Part shown: piece by piece, positions 1 through 5,155 of the stretch | Layout of the letters: every line of letters starts with the position of its first letter | Numbering within the stretch: position 1 is the stretch's first letter | Assembly: GCA_038239195.1 (NCBI GenBank) | Contig: JBBSEZ010000486.1 | Location: 1 to 7,369 of the forward strand | DNA from: JBBSEZ01 sp038239195 | Lineage (GTDB): Bacteria; Planctomycetota; Planctomycetia; Gemmatales; Gemmataceae | DNA length: 7,369 nucleotides | Direction: 5' to 3' | Position numbers and translations under genes: made by a program | The notes under the pieces: generated by a model | The model's input: only the letters and a program-made list of their open reading frames with translations | What the model was told of the DNA's origin: nothing | The model's database searches: none

Positions 1-98
1 ACCGTCCGGTGCCGGCCCCCGTGCTTCGCCGGCGGGATCAAGGGCTCCAGAACCGCCCACTGTTCATCTGTCAAGTCGCTCGGGTATGCTTTTCTCAT
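1..98 (-). CDS. IS5-family-like transposase, N-terminal fragment (runs off the left edge)
   Basis: From ATG at 98 the minus strand encodes 32 codons, opening MRKAYPSDLTDEQWAVLEPL and continuing with IPPAKHGGRHRT, without a stop before the window edge. The pattern SDLTDEQWxxLxPLIP is the hallmark start of IS4/IS5-type transposases carrying the DUF4096 region that precedes the DDE catalytic domain. The catalytic residues would lie outside the window, so it cannot be said whether the gene is intact. ATG 98 is the only ATG start in frame, because a TAG lies four codons upstream. The Shine-Dalgarno-like AAGGG (104-100) is only one base from the ATG, which is unusually close. It is also one arm of a small hairpin that could limit translation of read-through transcripts. 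Confidence 0.75.
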   Translation of the reverse strand, partial: MRKAYPSDLTDEQWAVLEPLIPPAKHGGRHRT

Positions 99-136
99 AC
101 CCTTGTTCTATAAGGGAAAGCTTTGGAGACAGCCTC
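1..136 (-). mobile_element. End of an IS5-family-like insertion sequence (truncated by window edge)
   Basis: Read on the minus strand, the sequence begins GAGGCTGTCTCCAAAG (136 to 121), which looks like the terminal inverted repeat of IS5-group elements. It is followed 38 nt later by the start of a transposase reading frame. Only this end lies in the window, so the partner repeat and the target duplication cannot be seen. The boundary at 136 is inferred: the heptamer repeat of the flanking DNA starts at 137. A short hairpin (100-106 with 110-116) lies just upstream of the transposase start. Family assignment rests on the protein start and the style of the end, not on a database match. Confidence 0.6.
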
Positions 137-206
137 TTAGTGCTTAGTCCTTAGTGCTTAGCAAAGAGCTCCAAGGTGCCGGTCTTTGCTAAGCACTAAG
201 GACTAA
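137..206. repeat. Heptamer-built perfect 24-bp inverted repeat
   Basis: Positions 144-167 are exactly complementary to 183-206, giving 24 uninterrupted base pairs around a 15-nt loop (168-182). The left side is built of 7-nt units TTAGTGC, TTAGTCC, TTAGTGC, then TTAGCAA, starting at 137, 144, 151 and 158. The 12-mer CTTAGTGCTTAG occurs at 136-147 and again at 150-161. The right arm carries the complementary units GCACTAA and GGACTAA. In RNA this would be a very stable AU-containing hairpin ending one base before the GGAG at 208-211 that serves the next gene. There is no T-run after it, so it is not a typical terminator. It may be a dispersed intergenic repeat of this genome or a 5' UTR structure; which one is not known. 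Confidence 0.85.
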
Positions 207-218
207 CGGAGAATTGCC

Positions 219-1160
219 ATGCGAATCATGGGAGTTGGGTTGGCGGCGGCGTTGCTGCTGGGGGGCGGTGCGATGGCGGAGGGGCCGGCGCGGCCGGCGA
301 AGGCCAAGAAGCGCTTGCTGGTCATCACGCAGTCGCGCGGGTTCACGCACAACTGCGTGAATCGCCACGGCAAGCCGCTGTCGCTCGTGGAGAAGGTGCT
401 GATCGAGCTGGGCCAGAAGTCGGGCGACTTCGAGGCGGTTTGCTCGCAGGACGCGCGCAAGGAGATCACCGCGGAGAACCTCAAGAATTTCGACGCGGTC
501 TTCTTCTACACCACGGGGTCGCTGCCCATCTCGGACACGCAAAAGGCCGACCTCATCGGGTTCGTGCGCTCCGGCAAGGGCTTCGCCGGGGCCCACAGCG
601 CCACCGACACGTTCTACGACTGGCCCGAGTACGGCAAGCTGATCGGCGGGTACTTCGTCAACCATCCCTGGCACCAGAAGGTGCGCGTGATCGTCGAGGA
701 CACAAAGCACCCGGCGACCAAACACCTCGGGCCGACGTTCGAGATCACCGACGAGATCTACCAGTTCCGGGCCCCGTACGACCGGAAGAAATTGCACGTC
801 CTGATGCGGATGGACACCGACGCCGTGGAGCGCACCACCGTCTGGCTGAACGGCAAGCAGGTCGGCAGCAAGGACGAGCTGAAGGTGACCGTCGTGGACG
901 GCAAGCCGGCGGCGACGCTCAACAGCACGCCGGTCGAGGTGAAGAACTTCCGCCTCGAAGGGCCGCGCGGAGAGCGCCGCGACCGCGATTACGCCCTCGC
1001 CTGGACGCAACAGTACGGCAAGGGCCGGGTGTTCTACACCGCCCTGGGCCATCGGGACGAGTTGTGGCAGAAGGACGAGCGCTTCCGGCAGCACGTCCTT
1101 GGCGGGCTGCGCTACGCCCTCGGCCTGGCGGGCGGCGACGCCACGCCCAGCGCGCGGTGA
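219..1160 (+). CDS. Exported ThuA-like domain protein
   Basis: The 313-aa product belongs by recognition to the ThuA family (class I glutamine amidotransferase-like fold), named after a trehalose utilisation protein. Substrate and reaction are unknown for planctomycete members, many of which are secreted. Residues 1-20 form a signal peptide: MR, a hydrophobic stretch rich in A, L and G, then AMA as a likely signal peptidase I site before E21. The ThuA domain covers about 32-297, with GFAGAHSATD (121-130), DEIYQF (178-183) and YGKGRVFYTALGH (266-278). Between LMRMDT and RDYALAW lies an extra segment of about 45 residues (207-253) that I do not expect in a minimal ThuA domain. The start is supported by GGAG at 208-211, seven bases upstream. 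The gene is monocistronic here and converges with the propeller gene after 37 bp. The symbol thuA is withheld because no trehalose genes are nearby. Confidence 0.88.
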   Translation: MRIMGVGLAAALLLGGGAMAEGPARPAKAKKRLLVITQSRGFTHNCVNRHGKPLSLVEKVLIELGQKSGDFEAVCSQDARKEITAENLKNFDAVFFYTTGSLPISDTQKADLIGFVRSGKGFAGAHSATDTFYDWPEYGKLIGGYFVNHPWHQKVRVIVEDTKHPATKHLGPTFEITDEIYQFRAPYDRKKLHVLMRMDTDAVERTTVWLNGKQVGSKDELKVTVVDGKPAATLNSTPVEVKNFRLEGPRGERRDRDYALAWTQQYGKGRVFYTALGHRDELWQKDERFRQHVLGGLRYALGLAGGDATPSAR

Positions 1161-1163
1161 GAG

Positions 1164-1198
1164 CGGGTAGCAAGCGCTGCGCTTGCCCGAGCCCTTTT
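1164..1198 (+). terminator. Probable intrinsic terminator of the ThuA-like gene
   Basis: A 7-bp stem GCAAGCG/CGCTTGC (1170-1176 with 1180-1186, CTG loop) can extend by CGG/CCG (1164-1166 with 1187-1189) across a 3-nt bulge. AGCCC and TTTT (1195-1198) follow. It begins just after the stop codon, and its T-run touches the stop of the convergent gene. The T-run is short and six bases from the stem, so termination strength is uncertain. No T-run is seen in the other direction. Confidence 0.45.
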
Positions 1199-2775
1199 CA
1201 GGGTGGGGCGATGGCGTACAGGTTGGAGCCGGTGTTGACGTAGAGCACGCCGTTGGCCGCGACCGGCGGGGCCTTGATCGGCCCCCCCAGCGCGATCTTG
1301 TGCGGCAACGCCAGCTTCCGGCCCGCCTTGAAGACGTAGAGCTCGTTGTCGGTGCCCATGAAGACCTTGCCATCCACGTAGTAGGGAGAGCACCAGGTGC
1401 TTTCCTGGAAGTCGTATTCCCAGAGCTTCTTCCCCGTCTTCGCGTCGAGGGCGTGCAGATAGCCCGCCAGCTCGGCGGCGTAGACGACGCCCTCGTGGAT
1501 CGCCATGGTGCTCATCGTCCGCCCGAAGACGATGTCGCGGTCGTCCTCGTTCTTGGGGGCGGGGACGACGGGCCCGCCGTAGTGCCAGACCAGCCCCGAG
1601 CTCCGGTTGACGGGGGCCTTGGGGTCGAAGTTGTCCCCGACGGGCGAGAGGTCTTTCTCCCGGTTGGCGGGCATCTTCGTGAGGTCGATGCACCACAGAT
1701 GGCCGACGCCGGGGCCGTCGTCCGGCTCCTGCCCCACGCCGACGTACACCTTGTTGTCGTGAACCACCGGGGCGCAGAAGATGAAGAAGCAGCGCTCGCC
1801 GCCGCCGCCGGGCCGGTAGGGCGTGGCCGCCTTGGGGTTGCAGTCGAACTTCCAAACCAGCTCGCCGGTCTTCGCGTCGAGGGCGTAGAGCCAGCCGTCC
1901 CCGCCGGGGAAGATCACCTGCATCTGGCGCCCCACCCTGGCGGCGGGGCTGCCCCACTGGCCGCGCATCACCTTGTTGCCGGGGAGGCTGCTCTTCCAGA
2001 CCAGTTTGCCCGTCCTCTTGTTGACGGCGACGAACGCGGTCGCGTTGGGGGCGGGCAGCGTTTTGTTGCTGACGTTGATGCCGTTGCCGGTGACGGCGTA
2101 GACGTTCTCTCCGACGAGGAGCGGAGAGCAGATGGCGAGCTGGCAGGGGAAGACGCCGAGCTCCTTCACCAGGTCGTACTTCCAGAGGGCCCTCCCCTGG
2201 CCCTTGCGGGTTGGGTCGCCCCGGACGTCGGCGCAGACTAGTTCGCAGCGGTTGCTCACGTAGTAGAGTTGCTCTCCCTCCACACAGGGGCTCGAGGCAA
2301 TGCCCTGCTGGTGAAAGTCGGTGTCGTCGTCGCCGAGCTTGTCGTGGACGAGCTGCCAGAGGAACTGGCCATCGGCCTCGCGGAAGCACATCAGGACGCC
2401 CTTGTCGCCCTTGACGGCGGGATCGCGCGGCCTCTCGTTGTTGGTCCCGATGAAGATGCGGCCGCCGGCGACGACCGGCCCGCCGTAGGAGTTGGTGCCG
2501 AGCTTCGCCACCCACCTGACGTTCTTGGGCGCTTTCTCGACGCGGAAGTCGTCCACGACGCCGCGCACGAAGAGGTTGGCCATGTTGCGCTGGTTGGTGC
2601 CGCCGTACATCGGCCAGGAGAGCGCGAGGTGGCGCCGGTCCTCTTCCTTGGCGGAGGGAGGCGAGGGCGCCCCGTCAAGCGGCGGCCCTGGCGGATAGAA
2701 CGCGACGAGCGCCACGGCGAGCGCGGCGAGGGCGAGCAGGGGCCAGCCCCAACGGCCGTTGCGTCTACGGAGCAT
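1198..2775 (-). CDS. Membrane-anchored PQQ-like beta-propeller repeat protein
   Basis: The 525-aa product is a PQQ-type (pyrrolo-quinoline quinone-like) WD40-style beta-propeller. Such proteins bind partners or, in dehydrogenases, the PQQ cofactor; no dehydrogenase catalytic motif is visible, so enzyme activity is not claimed. A basic start (MLRRRNGRWG) precedes a hydrophobic segment at about 10-26, a signal anchor or uncleaved signal. A Pro-rich linker follows, then WPMYGGTNQRN (54-64). Blade signatures of the form AxDxxTGxxxW occur at AVNKRTGKLVW (250-260), ALDAKTGELVW (298-308) and ALDAKTGKKLW (442-452), with weaker blades between. About eleven cysteines are scattered along the propeller. 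The frame stays open to 2991, but that extension overlaps the neighbouring gene and has no family character. ATG 2775 has GAGGAG (2786-2781) five bases upstream. It lies 52 bp after the 93-aa gene, probably in one operon. A 6-bp hairpin (2787-2792 with 2805-2810) abuts its ribosome binding site. Confidence 0.85.
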   Translation of the reverse strand: MLRRRNGRWGWPLLALAALAVALVAFYPPGPPLDGAPSPPSAKEEDRRHLALSWPMYGGTNQRNMANLFVRGVVDDFRVEKAPKNVRWVAKLGTNSYGGPVVAGGRIFIGTNNERPRDPAVKGDKGVLMCFREADGQFLWQLVHDKLGDDDTDFHQQGIASSPCVEGEQLYYVSNRCELVCADVRGDPTRKGQGRALWKYDLVKELGVFPCQLAICSPLLVGENVYAVTGNGINVSNKTLPAPNATAFVAVNKRTGKLVWKSSLPGNKVMRGQWGSPAARVGRQMQVIFPGGDGWLYALDAKTGELVWKFDCNPKAATPYRPGGGGERCFFIFCAPVVHDNKVYVGVGQEPDDGPGVGHLWCIDLTKMPANREKDLSPVGDNFDPKAPVNRSSGLVWHYGGPVVPAPKNEDDRDIVFGRTMSTMAIHEGVVYAAELAGYLHALDAKTGKKLWEYDFQESTWCSPYYVDGKVFMGTDNELYVFKAGRKLALPHKIALGGPIKAPPVAANGVLYVNTGSNLYAIAPP

Positions 2776-2827
2776 GGGGCCTCCTCGGCCAAGCGAGCAC
2801 GTGGTTGGCCCTTGCGTCGCGGCCGAT

Positions 2828-3109
2828 TCAGGTTTCGAGAGGGGTGGGCTTGCGGCAGTGATCGAACACGAGCTCCCCGGCGAAGAAGGCGCGCGCCTCC
2901 CGCGCGAATTCGGGATGCAGCGCGAGCAACTGCTCGCAGTCGGGCACCTGGCCGGCCGCCGCAGCCACCAGGTACTCGCGCAAGACGTCATCGACGGTCA
3001 TTCCATCGCCTCCCGGCCAGAGGGGGTCGGGCGCGGCCAGCAGGTAGCCGAGCAAGACCTCATCGAGGTGCGGGGCCCCCGTCGCAAGGGCGGCATTCGT
3101 GTCTTTCAT
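2828..3109 (-). CDS. Small protein resembling the N-terminal segment of planctomycete Ser/Thr kinases
   Basis: This 93-aa protein has no catalytic motif. Residues 39-82 fit the pattern VDDVLREYL..AAGQVPDCEQLLALHPEFAREARAFF. I recognise that arrangement (L-x-x-YL, G-x-x-PD, L-x-x-HP-x-x-A, FF) as the region ahead of the kinase domain in many planctomycete Ser/Thr kinases. Here the frame stops soon after, with no kinase domain following. Residues 15-26 (LDEVLLGYLLAA) duplicate 39-50 (VDDVLREYLVAA), also at DNA level. ATG 3109 has GGAGGG (3119-3114) four bases upstream. An inner ATG at 3001, with GGGAGG seven bases upstream, would give a 57-aa form lacking the first copy, and both starts could be used. 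It is probably cotranscribed with the propeller gene 52 bp downstream and is separated from rho by a terminator-like hairpin. Function unknown; a docking or oligomerisation module, or a remnant of a kinase, are possibilities. Confidence 0.7.
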   Translation of the reverse strand: MKDTNAALATGAPHLDEVLLGYLLAAPDPLWPGGDGMTVDDVLREYLVAAAAGQVPDCEQLLALHPEFAREARAFFAGELVFDHCRKPTPLET

Positions 3110-3200
3110 GGTGCCCTCCGGGGAAAGAGGGGAGGTGTCGGGATGGGCGATGCCCTCCTACGGCCCATCTTCGCTCATTCCCTGGCGCTTCGCAATCCCC

Positions 3201-3255
3201 GAAAACGCTTTCGCCGCGGTTCGCCGGAGCGCGCTCCCGCAAACCGCGGCGAAAG
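3201..3255 (-). terminator. Strong intrinsic-terminator-like hairpin after rho
   Basis: A perfect 14-bp stem pairs 3208-3221 with 3242-3255 (CTTTCGCCGCGGTT and its complement). The loop contains a further 4-bp stem (GGAG 3226-3229 with CTCC 3234-3237). Read on the minus strand, it begins 17 nt after the rho stop and is followed by CG and TTTT (3205-3202). It separates rho from the downstream 93-aa gene, which therefore probably has its own promoter in 3110-3200. No convincing promoter hexamers were found there. A weaker 7-bp inverted repeat, GATGGGC/GCCCATC, lies at 3142-3148 and 3163-3169. Confidence 0.65.
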
Positions 3256-3271
3256 GGAATGGGCGCCCGTC

Positions 3272-4681
3272 CTATCCCAGGTTCATGCTCAGCAAAAACT
3301 CGGCGTTCGACTTCGTCTTGCGCAGCCGGTTCGTCACCAGCTCCATTGCCTCCGTCGGGTGCATGTCCGCCAGCACCCGCCGCAGTGCACGCACCCGATC
3401 CATCTCGTCGGGGTGCATCAACTGCTCTTCCTTGCGCGTGCCGGAGCGGTTGATGTCGATGGCGGGCCACACGCGCTTATCGACCAGTCTGCGATCGAGG
3501 TGGAGCTCCATGTTGCCGGTGCCCTTGAACTCCTCGAAGATCACCTCGTCCATCCGCGACCCCGTATCGATCAGCGCCGTCGCCAGGATGGTCAGCGACC
3601 CGCCCTCCTCGATGTTGCGCGCCGCCCCGAAGAAGCGCTTCGGCTTCTGCATGGCGTTGGAGTCGAGGCCGCCGGAGAGCAGCTTGCCGCCCGAGGGGGC
3701 CTCGGTGTTGTGGGCCCGCGCCAGCCGGGTGATGGAGTCGAGCAAGAGCACCACGTCGCGGCCATCCTCGACGAGGCGCTTGGCCTTCTCCAGGGCGATG
3801 TCGCTGACGTGGACGTGCTCGCTCGAGGGCTCGTCGAACGTGCTCGCCACCACCTCCGCGCCGGGCCCCGCCACGGTGCGCACCATGTCGGTCACTTCCT
3901 CGGGCCGCTCGTCGATGAGCAGGACGATCAGATAGCACTCGGGGTGGTTTTTCTTCAGCGCCAGGGCGATCTTCTGGAGCAGCACCGTCTTGCCGGCGCG
4001 CGGCGGGGAGACGATGAGCCCGCGCTGGCCCTTGCCGATGGGCGTCACCAGGTCGATGACGCGCGTGGAGAACTCCTCGGCGGACGACTCCAGCACGAGC
4101 CGGCCGTTGGGGTGGAGCGGGGTGAGGTCTTCGAAGACGGTCGGCCGGGCCTTCTCCTCGGGCGCATGGCCATTGACCGACTCGACCTGCATGAGGGCGA
4201 AGTTTTCCTGGCCCTCGATGGGCAGGCGGATGGGGCCTTCCACGACCAGGCCGGTGCGCAGGCCGAGCCGGCGAATCTGGCTGGGGGAGACGTAGATGTC
4301 TTCGGGCGACGCGAGATAGTTGTGGGCGGCGCTGCGCAGGAAGCCGTAGCCGTCCGGCAGCACTTCGAGGGTGCCCGAGCCGCGCACCACCTCGCCGCGC
4401 TCGACCTGCTTGCGCACGACGGCGACGATCATCTGGGCGCGGTTCATGCCGGTGTGCTCGGCGACGCCCTCCCGCTCGAGCAGGCCAAACAGCTTGGGCA
4501 TGGGCAGGCGGTAGAGGTCGTCGAGGCGGAGCGAGCCCGGGGAGCGTGGGGGGGTCGCGGCGGCCGGGGAGGCGCCTGGTGGGGGAGGGGCCTCGACGGT
4601 CCCGACGGGAGCGGATGGTTTGCGGATGGGGCGTCGGCGGGCCGGGTTTCCGGGCCCTTCGTCGCCGCGAGCGACGGGCAT
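3272..4681 (-). CDS. rho: Transcription termination factor Rho
   Basis: The 469-aa product is the ring-shaped hexameric RNA helicase that ends transcription at C-rich rut sites using ATP. In order: an Arg/Pro/Ala-rich extension of about 50 residues; a Rho N-terminal helical domain (about 52-97); a cold-shock-like RNA-binding domain with DGYGFLR (110-116) and DIYVSPSQIRRLGLRTG; and the RecA-type ATPase. In the ATPase, the Walker A is SPPRAGKT (225-232), the catalytic Glu is in LIDERPEEV (E258) and the Walker B is VVLLLDSITR (D315). The Q-loop region is GSRMDEVIFEEFKGTGNMELHL, and the likely arginine finger is R416 in SGTRKEE. It is otherwise close to E. coli Rho (419 aa), with Arg where E. coli has the Q-loop Lys. 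I chose ATG 4681 because GGAGGAAG lies seven bases upstream; the in-frame ATG at 4711 has no ribosome binding site. The gene is divergent from glgX and ends before a strong hairpin. Confidence 0.97.
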   Translation of the reverse strand: MPVARGDEGPGNPARRRPIRKPSAPVGTVEAPPPPGASPAAATPPRSPGSLRLDDLYRLPMPKLFGLLEREGVAEHTGMNRAQMIVAVVRKQVERGEVVRGSGTLEVLPDGYGFLRSAAHNYLASPEDIYVSPSQIRRLGLRTGLVVEGPIRLPIEGQENFALMQVESVNGHAPEEKARPTVFEDLTPLHPNGRLVLESSAEEFSTRVIDLVTPIGKGQRGLIVSPPRAGKTVLLQKIALALKKNHPECYLIVLLIDERPEEVTDMVRTVAGPGAEVVASTFDEPSSEHVHVSDIALEKAKRLVEDGRDVVLLLDSITRLARAHNTEAPSGGKLLSGGLDSNAMQKPKRFFGAARNIEEGGSLTILATALIDTGSRMDEVIFEEFKGTGNMELHLDRRLVDKRVWPAIDINRSGTRKEEQLMHPDEMDRVRALRRVLADMHPTEAMELVTNRLRKTKSNAEFLLSMNLG

Positions 4682-4688
4682 GCTTCTT

Positions 4689-4693
4689 CCTCC
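4689..4693 (-). promoter_or_regulatory. Ribosome binding site that fixes the rho start
   Basis: On the minus strand, GGAGG (4693-4689, continuing GGAGGAAG) stands seven bases before ATG 4681. The upstream ATG at 4711 is preceded by ACCACCCA, which has no Shine-Dalgarno character. The ribosome binding site would also lie inside the coding region if 4711 were used. This removes ten N-terminal residues (MNPSSFGGRS) from the longest frame. Confidence 0.75.
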
Positions 4694-4916
4694 GAACGAT
4701 GATGGATTCATTGGGTGGTTTGAGTACGGGATGCGACAAGGGCCCGGTCGGGCACCGCTCGGCGCGGCAGGGGCCGAGGTCGCGGGGGATCGGCCTTCTC
4801 CGAATGGATGGCGGTTAACGGGCCCTGTGAGGGAGGCCCGGGGCGAGATCTCGAACAGCGTGGGTCATTGCAAAAGTGCGGACTTTCTGCGACGCCCGGT
4901 CGATAATTCAGGGGCA

Positions 4917-4932
4917 CTCCACCACGGTGGAG
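4917..4932. promoter_or_regulatory. 16-bp dyad, candidate operator
   Basis: CTCCACC AC GGTGGAG is a perfect 7-bp dyad with a 2-bp centre. Its size and symmetry suit binding by a dimeric regulator. It lies 224 bp before the glgX start and within the possible rho leader. No regulator gene is in the window, and chance occurrence in GC-rich DNA is possible. Confidence 0.3.
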
Positions 4933-5018
4933 GAGAGAGGCCCGAAAGCAGGACCGGGACAAGGAAAGTGCAGCCAGGGGACAGGATGCGCCACGGGGCG
5001 CCGCGCATCATCAACCCT

Positions 5019-5051
5019 ATTGTACACACCCGCCCAGGATTTTCCAGTCAA
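5019..5051 (-). promoter_or_regulatory. Possible sigma70-like promoter of rho
   Basis: The minus strand carries TTGACT (5051-5046) and TACAAT (5024-5019), each a five-of-six match to the consensus. The spacer is 21 bp, longer than the usual 16-18, which lowers confidence. TACAAT is the best -10-like hexamer I found on this strand in the region. Transcription would begin near 5012, giving a leader of about 330 nt before the rho ATG. Confidence 0.25.
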
Positions 5052-5086
5052 CGCGGAACGAAAAACGCGCCGGGGCCTCGCTCACC

Positions 5087-5114
5087 TTGCCATCCGCCCC
5101 ACTCGCCCTATCTT
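5087..5114 (+). promoter_or_regulatory. Possible sigma70-like promoter of glgX
   Basis: TTGCCA (5087-5092, five of six to TTGACA) and TATCTT (5109-5114, four of six to TATAAT) are separated by 16 bp. They would place the transcript start near 5121, about 35 nt before ATG 5156. This fits the shorter glgX reading frame, since the upstream TTG start would lie inside the promoter. Confidence 0.3.
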
Positions 5115-5155
5115 CTTGGCAAGTCCGCTTCGTGCGTCTCTACCCCGAAGGCCTC

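Larger units (their letters stand above)
4682..5155. other. Non-coding divergent region between rho and glgX
   Basis: No credible gene is seen in these 474 bp; the open frames crossing it are short or continue as shadows of the flanking genes, with Arg/Pro/Ser-rich products. It holds several small inverted repeats: GGCCGA/TCGGCC (4772-4777 with 4790-4795), CGGGCC/GGCCCG (4819-4824 with 4835-4840), the 10-bp palindrome CGAGATCTCG (4844-4853) and the 16-bp dyad at 4917-4932. Candidate promoters for both genes lie near its right end. If the rho promoter is correctly placed, rho has an untranslated leader of roughly 330 nt. The minus strand is C-rich in 4741-4800, as might suit Rho loading on its own leader. 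Confidence 0.6.

Noticed and set aside
189..1373. 394-codon minus-strand open frame over the ThuA-like gene
   Set aside because: The plus strand has a signal peptide, ribosome site and ThuA motifs. The minus frame is compositionally biased and runs through the convergent junction.
1183..2241. 352-codon plus-strand open frame
   Set aside because: It is antisense to the propeller gene, Val/Asp/Ala/Gly-rich, and has no recognisable motif.
2787..2810. 6-bp hairpin GGCCAA/TTGGCC before the propeller ribosome site
   Set aside because: The stem is short and expected by chance in this composition; it is kept only as a remark in the gene entry.
2776..2991. N-terminal extension of the propeller gene to 2991
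   Set aside because: It would overlap the 93-aa gene, is Ser/Pro/Arg-rich, and would bury the membrane segment. ATG 2775 has a strong ribosome site.
2759..4702. 647-codon plus-strand open frame
   Set aside because: It is antisense to the clear rho gene and to the 93-aa gene. Its product is low-complexity (Ala/Arg/Gly/His/Asp-rich) with no family character, as expected for a shadow frame in GC-rich DNA.
4708..4962. 84-codon minus-strand frame in the rho-glgX gap
   Set aside because: It overlaps the start of rho, has no convincing ribosome site, and its product is Arg/Pro/Ser-rich without a motif.
5087..5155. TTG start of glgX at 5087
   Set aside because: The added 23 residues have no counterpart in the family and overlap the promoter-like hexamers. 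ATG 5156 aligns with usual GlgX starts.
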